The notes beneath the pieces were generated by a model, which was not told the DNA's origin, ran no database searches, and saw nothing but the letters and a program-made list of their open reading frames with translations. Shown here piece by piece: positions 6,109-17,778 of a DNA stretch of 41,678 bases; position 1 is the first letter of the stretch; every line of letters starts with the position of its first letter. Origin of the DNA: Pseudomonadota bacterium (GTDB lineage: Bacteria; Pseudomonadota; Gammaproteobacteria; Pseudomonadales; Moraxellaceae); NCBI GenBank assembly GCA_021804565.1, contig JAJZHK010000025.1, positions 1 through 41,678 on the forward strand, read 5' to 3'. The position numbers and the translations under genes are program-made.

Positions 6109-7470
6109 TCAATACCTATTAACCGCCTTCCATGCCGTGAATTCGGACGGTCGCAATCCGTAGCGCGCCAGCACCCCTTCATGCAGTCTGCGCAATTCCT
6201 CAACAATCAGGTCCTGCACAGCGGCTTGCTCATCCTCAGGGAGACGTTCTGCCACGGCTCGCTGAATGCAAGAAAGTGGGGCAACTCTTGGCTGCGTGAT
6301 CACTTCGCGGATGGTTTGCTTGATGAAGTCACGCCAAGCCAAGCGGAGGGGATCGGGCTCCGCCAGGTCTTGCTTGATAGCCAGATATTCCTGTGTTGAT
6401 CGTTCATACGCCCAAACGTACAGGTCGCGCAGCAGCTCCACGCGGGTCATTTCGTGGATGCCGAGGGTGGCCCGACTGTAGGCCTGCTCCGGTACGTCCA
6501 GAAAAGTCAGCGGACACAAGTTGGCGCGGAACAGCGGCAAATTCGCGGCCAGGCGCGAGGTGCGTTTGTTGATGTCGGCAAACGGCTGCAGATAGGGAAG
6601 ATGCACCATCATGAAGAAAGATTGCTCAAACGGATCTTCAATCTGCTTGGCTTTGCCCAGAAGCAGTTCCAGCATGTCTTCGATTTGTTGTGGTGTTGAG
6701 AGCGGGCGATAAACGCTTTTGCCGATATCGACGGCGTGCTGGCGGATACGTCCTTCATCCGCTGGATTGGGCAACAAGTTTTCTGCCAAGGCGCTATGCA
6801 AGTTCATCAGCATGTAGCGATTAAATCCCGCACAGTCGATGTTTTCGACCAGCAGTTCAATCGCTGTCTTGTGGTTCAGAATCATCTGCGTTTCGATGGC
6901 AGCCTTGCCCCGTGCTGCTTTTCCGTGCTCGATAAGTTCGCGCGTATCGAGACGTGAGTAGGTGTTGCCTTCCAGATGGCTTGATGCCCAAGACAAGTCG
7001 ATTAGTAATCGATTCAGAATGGCACGACTGTATGTGCCTGCGGGTTCATTAACGTCAGCGGTTCTTCCCATCTTGTGCAATTGACGGCGAAGTGACTCTG
7101 ACAAGTACCAAGTTTCATTGGGGCGGTAGGTGTCCAAAAAATCACGCTGGTAGCCCACCGGCTTGCGCGCTTCTAGAGGCTGGTCGATATAGGTAAGGAT
7201 GTCCTGGCTGTCGGCAGACAGGGGAATAAAAGAAGGGAAGCTATCTACACCGGTGGCGAATACAGCGTCGCTGGGTTGGGCATCCATCCAAAAATAGCGA
7301 CGAGCCCTGCCTTCCCCCAGCGCGGCAACTTGGCCGCTATCGATCAGCCTTGCGATCATACGCTGTGCGGTGCGCCTGGCAATATCAGGGTGCGCAGCCA
7401 GCAGTTCGGCTAGGGTCAATCCGCTCTCGGATGCCCGGATGCTGTTCAGTAGATCTGCTGTGGATAACAT
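6109..7470 (-). CDS. Fic-family protein with N-terminal HTH and non-canonical Fic motif
   Basis: A 453-residue protein from the ATG at 7468-7470; a longer reading upstream would run through the operators. Residues 1-60 look like a winged helix (LSTADLLNSIRASESGLTLAE to RRTAQRMIARLIDSGQV). The Fic domain follows. SSHLEGN at 163-169 matches the (S/T)xxxEG inhibitory helix of class II Fic proteins. The Fic motif reads LQPFADINKRTSR (294-306): Gln replaces the catalytic His, and Lys302 sits where AMP-transferring enzymes have Gly, as in the kinase Doc. A C-terminal helical part follows. Activity therefore may not be AMPylation. Base composition is less GC-rich than the core, which suggests transfer. 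Upstream palindromes suggest self-regulation. Confidence 0.85.
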   Translation of the reverse strand: MLSTADLLNSIRASESGLTLAELLAAHPDIARRTAQRMIARLIDSGQVAALGEGRARRYFWMDAQPSDAVFATGVDSFPSFIPLSADSQDILTYIDQPLEARKPVGYQRDFLDTYRPNETWYLSESLRRQLHKMGRTADVNEPAGTYSRAILNRLLIDLSWASSHLEGNTYSRLDTRELIEHGKAARGKAAIETQMILNHKTAIELLVENIDCAGFNRYMLMNLHSALAENLLPNPADEGRIRQHAVDIGKSVYRPLSTPQQIEDMLELLLGKAKQIEDPFEQSFFMMVHLPYLQPFADINKRTSRLAANLPLFRANLCPLTFLDVPEQAYSRATLGIHEMTRVELLRDLYVWAYERSTQEYLAIKQDLAEPDPLRLAWRDFIKQTIREVITQPRVAPLSCIQRAVAERLPEDEQAAVQDLIVEELRRLHEGVLARYGLRPSEFTAWKAVNRY

Positions 7471-7499
7471 GGCCGTGTTGGCGCCGTTCAAAGTGGGCT

Positions 7500-7633
7500 T
7501 GGCGCAATTATGGCGCAGTTTTTCGAACTGCGCCACATGGCGGGGCACGATCCATGGCGATGGAAGGCAAGCGCCCAGCCATGATAGGGCGCCCATCCAC
7601 ACGCAATATGGCGCGGTTCTAGAAACTGCGCCA
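7500..7633 (-). promoter_or_regulatory. twin palindromic operators and promoters of the Fic gene
   Basis: Two 25-bp dyads lie upstream of the Fic start. The one at 7511-7535 is perfect (TGGCGCAGTT, 5 bases, AACTGCGCCA). The one at 7609-7633 has one mismatch (TGGCGCGGTT, 5 bases, AACTGCGCCA). A further half-site TGGCGCAATT is at 7500-7509. On the minus strand both dyads run directly into CATAAT or CATATT with a -35-like TGGCGC/TTGGCG about 17-18 bases before it, so each overlaps a promoter-like sequence. The centres are 98 bases apart. Confidence 0.6.
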
Positions 7634-7675
7634 AGAGGCCCGCCCAACTTGGCTTGTGCGCCGAACAAAGCGTTC

Positions 7676-7695
7676 ATGGACTCCTGCCAGTCCAT
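7676..7695. promoter_or_regulatory. dyad upstream of the hipA fragment
   Basis: ATGGACT and AGTCCAT form 7-base arms around CCTGCC, 16 bases before the ATG of the hipA fragment. It may be an operator remnant of that lost locus. Confidence 0.35.
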
Positions 7696-7711
7696 TCGCA
7701 AGGAGACCAAG

Positions 7712-7846
7712 ATGGAAGGCACACGATATCCAGCTTCCTGGCAATCTGGAGACCGTTCCGGCGGCCCTGCTGCGCGTACAGATCTTGCCGGATGGCATCC
7801 AGATCGGGCGATTCCGCTACGGCGATCGCTATCTTGCGCGGCCCGA
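7712..7846 (+). pseudogene. 5' fragment of a second hipA-like gene
   Basis: Bases 7728-7846 repeat codons near the hipA start at 4377-4498, with roughly 9-10 mismatches over about 119 bases by eye. The translation reads IQLPGNLETVPAALLRVQ then LPDGIQIGRFRYGDRYLAR. An AAGGAG ribosome site and ATG (7712) stand before it, but that ATG is out of frame with the homology, implying a small deletion. The match ends abruptly after CCCGAG, about 70 bases before the acnA stop. Mismatches are mostly at third codon positions, so it is a remnant of a related gene rather than a fresh duplication. Confidence 0.8.
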
Positions 7847-7916
7847 GAGATCCTGTCCCAGGAGGTGGTGTCATGCGCTCCAGCCTCGGTAGCGGGCGGT
7901 GGCTGTCTACGAGCAC

Positions 7917-10652
<2,736 letters not shown>

Positions 10653-10702
10653 CCTGGCCTCTCCTGGGCAGGCGACAACAGGGGGCTGTCACCTTAAGGA
10701 TG

Positions 10703-10708
10703 AGTATA
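10703..10708 (-). promoter_or_regulatory. candidate -10 box for acnA
   Basis: The minus strand has TATACT at 10703-10708, 50 bases upstream of the acnA ATG. No good -35 box is seen, so an activator may be needed. Confidence 0.35.
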
Positions 10709-10764
10709 GTCGCTGCTGCCGAGTACGCACGGCCGATCCATCGGCACCGGGCGGGCCGCCGAGC

Positions 10765-10770
10765 TATGCT
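10765..10770 (+). promoter_or_regulatory. candidate -10 box for fumC
   Basis: TATGCT at 10765-10770 stands about 57 bases before the fumC ATG; the upstream sequence is GC-rich with no clear -35 box. A ribosome site (AAGGGAG) precedes the start codon. Confidence 0.3.
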
Positions 10771-10827
10771 GAAATTAGTACGATCCAGGAACGGGTCACA
10801 CGGTCCACAGCGATAAGGGAGTACGCC

Positions 10828-12237
10828 ATGATGAGCGACACGCGCCAGGAAGGGGACTCTTTCGGTCTCATCGCGGTACCGGCGGAGCGGCTTTGGGGCG
10901 CGCAGACGCAGCGCTCGCTGGATTACTTCGCCATTTCCTCGGAGCTGATGCCGGAGGAGATGATCCTGGCTCTGGCCATGGTCAAATCCGCCTGCGCACG
11001 GGTCAATGGCGATCTCGGCCTGCTGCCGGCCCAGACCGCAGCGGCCATCATCGAGGCGGCCGGGGAAGTACAGACGGGCCTGCACCGGCAGGAGTTTCCG
11101 CTCTCGTTGTGGCAGACCGGCTCGGGGACCCAGAGCCATATGAACATGAACGAGGTGCTCGCTAACCGTGCCTCTGAGCTGCTTGGTGCGGGGCGTGGTG
11201 CCGGGCGCTGTGTGCACGTCCATGATGAGGTCAACCTGGGCCAGTCCTCGAACGACATCTTTCCTACCGCTATGCACCTGGCCTGCGCCCTCGCTATCGA
11301 CCGTAAGCTGCTACCAGCCTTGAACGGACTGCGTGCTACGCTGGCCGCCAAGTCGGCGGCTTACGCCGATATCGTCAAGATCGGCCGCACACATTTGCAG
11401 GATGCAACGCCGCTGACACTCGGTCAGGAACTCTCCGGCTACGTCGCCCAGCTCGACCAGGCGGCGGCCGCCATCCAGGGCATGCGCGCGTTTCTCTACC
11501 CGCTCGCGGTCGGTGGTACGGCCGTCGGTACCGGTCTCAATACCCACCCGGAATTCGCGGTACGCGTGGCGGCCGAACTGGCCCGCGGCAGCGGCCTGCC
11601 CTTCGTCGCGGCCAGCAACAAGTTTGCTGCCATGGCGAGCCATGACGCACTGGTGGCGGTCCATGGGTCGCTCAAGAGTCTGGCCGTCGCCCTCACCAAG
11701 ATCGCCAATGACATCCGCTGGCTGGCCTCAGGCCCGCGCTGCGGACTGGCTGAAATCTCGATCCCGGAGAACGAACCCGGGAGTTCGATCATGCCGGGCA
11801 AGATCAATCCGACCCAGTGCGAGGCCCTGACCATGGCCTGCTGCCAGGTCATGGGCAACGACGTCGCCATCAGCATCGGCGGCGCTTCCGGACACTTTGA
11901 GCTCAATGTCTACAAACCGCTCATCGCCCACAACGTCCTGCAAAGCCTGCGCCTGCTCGCGGACAGCATGAGCAGCTTTGATGCCCATTGCGTGAGCGGC
12001 ATCGAAGCCAGGCGGGAGCGCATCGCCGAATTGCTGGAGCGGTCCTTGATGCTGGTGACGGCCCTGGTTCCCCATATCGGCTACGATCGCGCCGCCGCGA
12101 TCGTCAGGCGCGCACACCTTGAGGGCAGTACGCTGCGGGCCGCCGCCCTGGCATCGGGGCTGCTGTCGAGCGAGCAATATGATCGCTGGGTCAAGCCTGC
12201 GGAGATGGTCGACAACAGCGCCGGTGCGGGTCGCTGA
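10828..12237 (+). CDS. fumC: class II fumarate hydratase
   Basis: Fumarase C hydrates fumarate to L-malate and needs no iron-sulfur cluster. The 469-residue protein shows the superfamily signature [11 protein letters not shown], the active-site stretches [14 protein letters not shown] and [10 protein letters not shown], and the SSNDIFPTA motif. Length equals that of typical FumC. Two consecutive ATG codons open the gene; the first (10828) is preceded by AAGGGAG at good spacing. It is transcribed away from acnA, which places two TCA enzymes on one control region. A stem-loop lies just after its stop. Confidence 0.96.
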   Translation: MMSDTRQEGDSFGLIAVPAERLWGAQTQRSLDYFAISSELMPEEMILALAMVKSACARVNGDLGLLPAQTAAAIIEAAGEVQTGLHRQEFPLSLWQTGSGTQSHMNMNEVLANRASELLGAGRGAGRCVHVHDEVNLGQSSNDIFPTAMHLACALAIDRKLLPALNGLRATLAAKSAAYADIVKIGRTHLQDATPLTLGQELSGYVAQLDQAAAAIQGMRAFLYPLAVGGTAVGTGLNTHPEFAVRVAAELARGSGLPFVAASNKFAAMASHDALVAVHGSLKSLAVALTKIANDIRWLASGPRCGLAEISIPENEPGSSIMPGKINPTQCEALTMACCQVMGNDVAISIGGASGHFELNVYKPLIAHNVLQSLRLLADSMSSFDAHCVSGIEARRERIAELLERSLMLVTALVPHIGYDRAAAIVRRAHLEGSTLRAAALASGLLSSEQYDRWVKPAEMVDNSAGAGR

Positions 12238-12247
12238 GTCGCTCAGG

Positions 12248-12278
12248 CCGGATCGCGATGGATATCATCGCTGGCCGG
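12248..12278. terminator. stem-loop after fumC
   Basis: CCGG...GCGATG pairs with CATCGC...CCGG around a GATAT loop, directly after the fumC stop. No T-run follows, so it may stabilise the transcript end or work with Rho. Confidence 0.35.
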
Positions 12279-12386
12279 TGCAGGCCGCTTAAATTGCGAA
12301 CAGCATGGCAAAGCGCGTGCGCATACTGGTCAGGTCGCCTGCTCTGGGTTATGGTGTGAACAGGACAGGGTGATGGATGGCTGGCC

Positions 12387-13184
12387 GTGGCAGCGGAGCG
12401 CGAGTGGCATCTGGTACAGATCACAGATACGCATCTTTTTGCTGAGCAGGGCGGGCGCCTGCTGGGTCTCGATACGGACGCCAGCTTGCTGCGGGTCCTC
12501 GATCATGTGCGTCTGCACGATGCCGCGGCTGATCTGCTCCTCGCCACCGGCGATATCGCACAGGACGGCAGTCTGCCGGCCTACCAGCGCTTTCATGAAC
12601 GGCTGACACAGCTGCGCAAGCCGGCCCTGTGCCTGAACGGCAACCATGATTTGCGCCAGCCTCTGGCACAGGTGACCGGCTGCCAAGCGGTCACCGGCTG
12701 CTGCGTCCGTCAGCTCGGCAACTGGAGCCTGATCATGCTCAACTCGGCGGTCGAGCACCAGGTGCATGGTTTTCTTGACGCCGAGCAGCTGAGCTTCCTG
12801 CAACAGGCCCTGGCGCAGGCCAGCGGGCATGTGCTGGTCGCCTTGCATCACCATCCGGTTCCGGTGGGGAGTCGCTGGCTGGATGAGCAGGTGGTCGAAA
12901 ATGCGGCTGATTTCTGGAAGATCATCGACGGTTCACAGCGTGTGCGGGCGGTCATCTTTGGTCATGTTCACCAGGTTTTCGAAGCAGAACGTCGCGGCGT
13001 CAGGCTGATGTCAGCACCTTCGACCTGTGTCCAGTTTGCCGTCGGTAGTGAGGACTTTGCCGTCAGCACCGAGGCCCCGGGGTATCGCTGGCTGCGCCTG
13101 CAGCCTGATGGCCGCCTGCAAACCGGGGTGAGGCGGGTCGACAGCTTCACCTTCACCCCCGATCTGCGCGTGCGCGGCTATTGA
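12387..13184 (+). CDS. cpdA: 3',5'-cyclic AMP phosphodiesterase CpdA-like
   Basis: A 265-residue calcineurin-type metallophosphoesterase. Metal-binding motifs in order are [35 protein letters not shown] and GHVHQ. The class III cAMP phosphodiesterase CpdA has the same order, length and HHHP-GS-WLD pattern. It should hydrolyse cAMP to AMP and so tune CRP activity. The start is GTG at 12387; no in-frame ATG is available. The gene converges on parC and their ends overlap by 7 bases (13178-13184). An upstream TGGTCA-17-TATGGT could be the promoter but is weak. Confidence 0.87.
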   Translation: MAAEREWHLVQITDTHLFAEQGGRLLGLDTDASLLRVLDHVRLHDAAADLLLATGDIAQDGSLPAYQRFHERLTQLRKPALCLNGNHDLRQPLAQVTGCQAVTGCCVRQLGNWSLIMLNSAVEHQVHGFLDAEQLSFLQQALAQASGHVLVALHHHPVPVGSRWLDEQVVENAADFWKIIDGSQRVRAVIFGHVHQVFEAERRGVRLMSAPSTCVQFAVGSEDFAVSTEAPGYRWLRLQPDGRLQTGVRRVDSFTFTPDLRVRGY

Positions 13185-15379
13185 TCGATCAGCATCTGGT
13201 CGGCCTTCTGGAAACCCCGTGGCAGCAAGTGGCCGCGGCGTCCGCGTTCGCCGCAATAGTGCTCCAGATCCTGGCCTTTGAGGACGACATGACGGGCTCC
13301 GGCGATGATTTTCAGGCGAGCCTCGGCGGGGAGCAGCAGCATCGCCTGCAGTCGCTCGTCGGCGCCAAGGTTCATCAGTTTATTGCCCTTGCCCTTGCTC
13401 AGCTGTGGCAAGTCCTTGACGGCGATGATGAGCAGGCGTCCTTGGGAAGACAGCAAGGCCAGCCGGTCCTGCTCCCTGTCCTGGATGAGCAGGGGGGGCA
13501 TCAGCGCCGCCTCGCCCAGGTTGATCAGGGCCTTGCCCTGGCGATGGCTGGTCTCAAAGTCCTCGATGCGGGTGATGAAACCGTAAGCGCGATCACCAGC
13601 GAGCAGGTACAGGCGCTGCGCATCGCCCATCACCAGCGCTTTGAAGACGGCGCCGGCGGGAGGGCTCAAACGGGTGGTCAAAGGTTCGCCCTGGCCGCGT
13701 GCTGAAGGCAGGCTGGCGGCATGGAGGCTGTAGCTGCGGCCGCTGCTGTCGAGGACGTGCAGGCGCTGCTGACTGCGTCCTTCGACCTGGGTCAAGAGAG
13801 CATCACCGGCACGGTAGGACAAGCTGGCAGCATCGACCTCATGGCCCTTGGCGGCACGTATCCAGCCATTGCTGGAGAGGATCACGGTGAGGGCTTCGTT
13901 GGGCAGCAGCTCGCTCTCGCTCATCGCCTGCGCCGGCGCGCGTTCGACCAGGGGCGAGCGCCGGGCATCGCCATAGGCTTCCATGTCGCGACGTAACTCG
14001 CTGATCAGGAGCTGCTTGAGCGCTTCGTAAGAACCGAGAACGTGCTCGAGCTGCTCGCGTTCTTGCGCCAGGGCTTCCTGTTCGGCCCTGATCCTCATCT
14101 CTTCCAGTCGCGCCAGGTGACGCAGCTTGAGCTCGAGTATGGCCTCAGCCTGCAGATCGCTGAGGCCAAAACGCTCCTGCAGGACGGGCTTGGGCTGTTC
14201 GTGTTCACGGATGATGGCGATGACTTCGTCGATGTTGAGAAAGGCGATCAACAGCCCGTCGAGGATATGCAAGCGCGCCATGACCTTGTCGAGGCGGAAC
14301 TGCAGCCGCCGGGTCAGCGTACGCAGGCGGTACTGCAGCCACTCATTGAGCAGTTGCGGCAAGGCCTTGACCTGCGGTCGGCCATCGAGGCCGATCAGGT
14401 TGATGTTGACGCGATAGCTGGACTCAAGATCGGTGCTGGCACACAGGTGCGCCATCAGCGCATCGACATCGATGCGGTTAGAGCGCGGCACGATGACCAG
14501 CCGGGTGGGGTTCTCATGATCGGATTCATCGCGCAGATCGGCGACCATGGGCAGTTTTTTGGCCTGCATCTGCTCGGCGATCTGGGCGAGGACCTTGGCG
14601 CCCGAGACCTGATGCGGCAAGGCGGTGATGATGATGTCACCGTCCTCGCGCTCCCAGGTGGCGCGCATACGAAAACTGCCGCGACCGCTGGCGTACAGCG
14701 CGACGAGCTCATGCCGGGGGGTGATGATCTCGGCGCTGGTGGGCAGGTCGGGTGCGGGGATGATGGCGCACAGTTCATCGACGGAAAGGCCGGGATTTTC
14801 CAGCAAGGCGATGCAGGCGCTGGTGACTTCACGCAGATTATGCGGCGGAATGTCGGTGGCCATGCCGACGGCGATGCCGGTGCTGCCGTTGAGCAGGACG
14901 TTGGGCAGGCGTGCCGGCAGGGTCAGCGGTTCTTCCAGGGTCCCGTCAAAGTTGGGCCCCCATTCGACCGTGCCCTGTTCCAATTCCGCCAGCAGGATGT
15001 CGGCGTAGGGCGAGAGGCGCGATTCGGTATAGCGCATGGCCGCAAAGGATTTGGGGTCATCCGGTGAGCCCCAGTTGCCCTGACCGTCGATGAGCGGGTA
15101 GCGATAGCTGAAGGTCTGTGCCATCAGCACCATGGCTTCGTAGCAGGCGCTGTCACCATGCGGGTGGTATTTGCCGAGCACGTCGCCGACGGTGCGTGCC
15201 GATTTTTTGTGCTTGGCGCTGTTGCGCAGTCCCAGCTCGCTCATGGCGTAGACGATGCGCCGCTGCACCGGCTTGAGTCCGTCGCCGATATGGGGCAGAG
15301 CGCGATCGAGGATCACGTACATCGAGTAGTCGAGGTAGGCGCGTTCGGCGTAGGTGTGCAGGGGAAGCTGTTCAGTCAT
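13178..15379 (-). CDS. parC: DNA topoisomerase IV subunit A
   Basis: ParC cuts and rejoins DNA in topoisomerase IV, which decatenates daughter chromosomes. The 733-residue protein has the winged-helix/tower region with catalytic Tyr117 (AAMRYTES) and the quinolone-resistance region [11 protein letters not shown] with Ser77 and Glu81, matching susceptible Ser80/Glu84 of E. coli. The C-terminal beta-pinwheel blades (about 490-730) are shorter than those of GyrA and lack the GyrA box. It lies 12 bases downstream of parE and is probably co-transcribed with it. Confidence 0.96.
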   Translation of the reverse strand: MTEQLPLHTYAERAYLDYSMYVILDRALPHIGDGLKPVQRRIVYAMSELGLRNSAKHKKSARTVGDVLGKYHPHGDSACYEAMVLMAQTFSYRYPLIDGQGNWGSPDDPKSFAAMRYTESRLSPYADILLAELEQGTVEWGPNFDGTLEEPLTLPARLPNVLLNGSTGIAVGMATDIPPHNLREVTSACIALLENPGLSVDELCAIIPAPDLPTSAEIITPRHELVALYASGRGSFRMRATWEREDGDIIITALPHQVSGAKVLAQIAEQMQAKKLPMVADLRDESDHENPTRLVIVPRSNRIDVDALMAHLCASTDLESSYRVNINLIGLDGRPQVKALPQLLNEWLQYRLRTLTRRLQFRLDKVMARLHILDGLLIAFLNIDEVIAIIREHEQPKPVLQERFGLSDLQAEAILELKLRHLARLEEMRIRAEQEALAQEREQLEHVLGSYEALKQLLISELRRDMEAYGDARRSPLVERAPAQAMSESELLPNEALTVILSSNGWIRAAKGHEVDAASLSYRAGDALLTQVEGRSQQRLHVLDSSGRSYSLHAASLPSARGQGEPLTTRLSPPAGAVFKALVMGDAQRLYLLAGDRAYGFITRIEDFETSHRQGKALINLGEAALMPPLLIQDREQDRLALLSSQGRLLIIAVKDLPQLSKGKGNKLMNLGADERLQAMLLLPAEARLKIIAGARHVVLKGQDLEHYCGERGRRGHLLPRGFQKADQMLIDQ

Positions 15380-15391
15380 CGCATCTCTCGG

Positions 15392-17284
15392 TCAGGCCAG
15401 GGAGGCCAGATTGCCCTTGCTTTCTAGCCACTCCTTGCGGTCACCGGCCCGCTTTTTGGCGAGCAGCATGTCCATCAAGGCATGGGTGTCGGCCTCCGGA
15501 TCGAGCACCAGTTGCACCAGCCGGCGGGTGTCCGGGTTCATCGTCGTTTCGCGCAGCTGCTGCGGACTCATTTCACCGAGGCCTTTGAAGCGGGTCACCT
15601 GGGGGCGGGCGCGCTTGTTCTCGGCGCGCAAACGGTCGAGCAGCCCCTCTTTCTCGGCTTCATCGAGCGCGTAGTAGACTTCCTTGCCCAGGTCGATGCG
15701 GAACAGCGGCGGCATGGCGACATAGACATGACCGGCATGGACCAGCTGGGGAAAGTGGCGAAAAAACAGGGCGCAGAGCAAGGTGGCGATATGCAGACCG
15801 TCCGAGTCGGCATCGGCGAGTATACAGACCTTGCCGTAGCGCAGGCCGGAAAGATCGGGATTGCCCGGGTCGACCCCGATAGCGACCGCGATGTCGTGCA
15901 CCTCCTGCGAGCCGAGGACCTCCTCAGCGACGACTTCCCAGGTGTTGAGGATCTTGCCGCGTAGCGGCATGATCGCCTGGAAGGTGCGATCCCGCGCCTG
16001 TTTGGCGGAGCCCCCGGCGGAGTCCCCTTCGACGAGAAAAAGCTCGGTGCGATCGAGGTCACTGGCGCTGCAGTCGGCGAGTTTGCCGGGCAGTGCCGGC
16101 CCCTGGGTGACTTTCTTGCGCGCCACATGCTTGCTCGCGCGCAAGCGCTTTTGGGCGTGGCTGATGACCAGCTCGGCCAGCCTCTCGGCGACCTCGACAT
16201 GGGTGTTCAGGTAGAGGGAGAAGGCGTCCTTGACCACGCCGCTGACAAAACTGGCCGATTCCCGTGAAGACAAGCGCTCTTTGGTCTGCCCGGCAAACTG
16301 TGGATCGCGCATTTTCAGCGATATGACGTAAGCCAGGCGCTCCCACAGATCCTCCGGCGCCAGCTTGATGCCGCGCGGCAGCAGCGAACGGAACTCACAG
16401 AACTCGCGCAGGGCCTCGAGCAGGCCGGTACGCAGGCCATTGACATGGGTGCCACCGAGTGTGGTGGGGATGAGGTTGACATAGGACTCGGTGAGCAGCT
16501 CACCGCCTTCGGGCAACCACATCAAGGCCCAGTCGACCGCTTCGCGCTCACCCTGGAAGCTGCCAAGGAAGGGGGTTTCAGGCAGGGTGATGGCGTCGCT
16601 GCAGGCGCTGACCAGGTAATCGCGCAGGCCGTCCTGATAATGCCAGGCGCTACGCTCACCGCTGTTTTCATCGAAGAACTGGATGTGCAGACCTGGGCAC
16701 AGCACCGCTTTGGCCTTGAGGACATGCTTGAGCCGGCTGACTGAAAAGCGCGCCGAGTCGAAGTAGCGCTCATCCGGCCAGAAATGCACCGTGGTGCCGG
16801 TCTGCCGGCGTGGGCAGGTGCCGACCACCTGCAGGCTGCTGCTGACCTCGCCTCCAGCCAGATGCATTTCCCAGATCTGGCCGTCGCGGGCGATCTGCAC
16901 GAGCAGGCGTTTGGACAGGGCGTTGACCACGGAAACACCGACGCCGTGCAGACCGCCTGAGAAGCTGTAGCTGTCGTGGGAGAATTTGCCGCCAGCATGC
17001 AGCCGGGTGAGGATCAGCTCCACCCCGGAGACGCCGTGATCGGGATGGATGTCGACAGGCATGCCGCGCCCATCGTCATGGACGCGCAGGGAGCCGTCGC
17101 TGAACAGATCGACGCTGATCTCGTGGGCGTAGCCGGCCAGGGCCTCGTCGACGGCGTTGTCGATCACTTCCTGGGCCAGATGGTTGGGGCGCTGGGTGTC
17201 GGTGTACATGCCGGGACGCTTGCGTACCGGATCCAGCCCGGAGAGAACTTCTATGGCTTGTGCATTGTATTCTTGGACGGCCAT
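15392..17284 (-). CDS. parE: DNA topoisomerase IV subunit B
   Basis: The ATPase subunit of topoisomerase IV. From the ATG at 17282-17284 (MAVQEYNAQAIEVLSGL) it has 630 residues, the length of E. coli ParE; the longer open reading to 17371 has no family support. GHKL ATPase motifs are EVIDNAVDEALAG, DDGRGMPVD and SGGLHGVGVSVVNALS. The Toprim domain has EGDSAGGSAKQ and ADADSDGLHI, and the end carries RFKGLGEM. These are ParE rather than GyrB patterns, and GyrB insertions are absent. The gene diverges from the uptake cluster at 17.4 kb. Confidence 0.96.
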   Translation of the reverse strand: MAVQEYNAQAIEVLSGLDPVRKRPGMYTDTQRPNHLAQEVIDNAVDEALAGYAHEISVDLFSDGSLRVHDDGRGMPVDIHPDHGVSGVELILTRLHAGGKFSHDSYSFSGGLHGVGVSVVNALSKRLLVQIARDGQIWEMHLAGGEVSSSLQVVGTCPRRQTGTTVHFWPDERYFDSARFSVSRLKHVLKAKAVLCPGLHIQFFDENSGERSAWHYQDGLRDYLVSACSDAITLPETPFLGSFQGEREAVDWALMWLPEGGELLTESYVNLIPTTLGGTHVNGLRTGLLEALREFCEFRSLLPRGIKLAPEDLWERLAYVISLKMRDPQFAGQTKERLSSRESASFVSGVVKDAFSLYLNTHVEVAERLAELVISHAQKRLRASKHVARKKVTQGPALPGKLADCSASDLDRTELFLVEGDSAGGSAKQARDRTFQAIMPLRGKILNTWEVVAEEVLGSQEVHDIAVAIGVDPGNPDLSGLRYGKVCILADADSDGLHIATLLCALFFRHFPQLVHAGHVYVAMPPLFRIDLGKEVYYALDEAEKEGLLDRLRAENKRARPQVTRFKGLGEMSPQQLRETTMNPDTRRLVQLVLDPEADTHALMDMLLAKKRAGDRKEWLESKGNLASLA

Positions 17285-17351
17285 GGGCAAAGTCGACTCG
17301 TTGGCGAGCAAAGCGCAAGTCTGCCGTAAATCCGTGCAAGATTGAAGTACA

Positions 17352-17379
17352 TTGCGCGATCGAGGTCGCATGGTACACT
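17352..17379 (+). promoter_or_regulatory. promoter of the TonB-linked uptake cluster
   Basis: TTGCGC (17352-17357) and TACACT (17374-17379) are 16 bases apart, 24 bases before the ATG at 17404. It points into the cluster and lies in the divergent gap with parE. I found no clear Fur or Zur box. Confidence 0.5.
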
Positions 17380-17403
17380 GTCGCCGGCGTATCCTTTGGG
17401 GTC

Positions 17404-17724
17404 ATGGACAGGGTGATGACAGGCATGATGGGGTGGCGGCGCGCACTTTTGGCGCGGCCAGCGACACGGCGCAGGAGCCTGATCCTGGCGCTGATCATAG
17501 CCTTGCAGCTTTTTTTCAGTGGCTTGCACCATCATGCGCTGCTGGCACATGCCGATCATTGTATGTCCTGTGAGCTGGATGCCCAGATCGGCAGCGCCGC
17601 TTTGCCGGTCTTCGTCGCCCCTGTCCTGCTGGCCCTGCCGGCATTCGTACCGCTCATCCTGGCGCCCGTGGAGGCGCCGCGGCGCACCTGGCGTTTTCGC
17701 CTCGCCTGGTCAGCCGCACCTTGA
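17404..17724 (+). CDS. small membrane protein with His/Cys-rich loop (DUF2946-like)
   Basis: A 106-residue protein starting at the ATG at 17404. It has a basic N-terminus, a hydrophobic segment (about 25-41), a metal-ligand-like loop with His42-44, His49, His52, Cys53 and Cys56 (HHHALLAHADHCMSC), and a second hydrophobic segment (about 62-85). Small proteins of this layout, often assigned to DUF2946, are commonly found beside TonB-dependent receptors. A metal-related role is an inference from the loop and from the receptor gene 54 bases downstream. No experimentally known function can be assigned. Confidence 0.6.
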   Translation: MDRVMTGMMGWRRALLARPATRRRSLILALIIALQLFFSGLHHHALLAHADHCMSCELDAQIGSAALPVFVAPVLLALPAFVPLILAPVEAPRRTWRFRLAWSAAP

Positions 17725-17778
17725 AAATCCCGTCAGGGATGGGGTGTTCAGCTTAAGACAGGTGAGGGGTGCAGGATT

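Noticed and set aside
13998..15379. Possible quinolone-resistance substitution in ParC
   Set aside because: Ser77 and Glu81 match the susceptible residues of E. coli ParC (Ser80, Glu84).
15392..17371. Longer ParE starting at 17371
   Set aside because: The extra 29 residues have no counterpart in ParE, and the region holds the divergent promoter; the start at 17284 gives the E. coli length.
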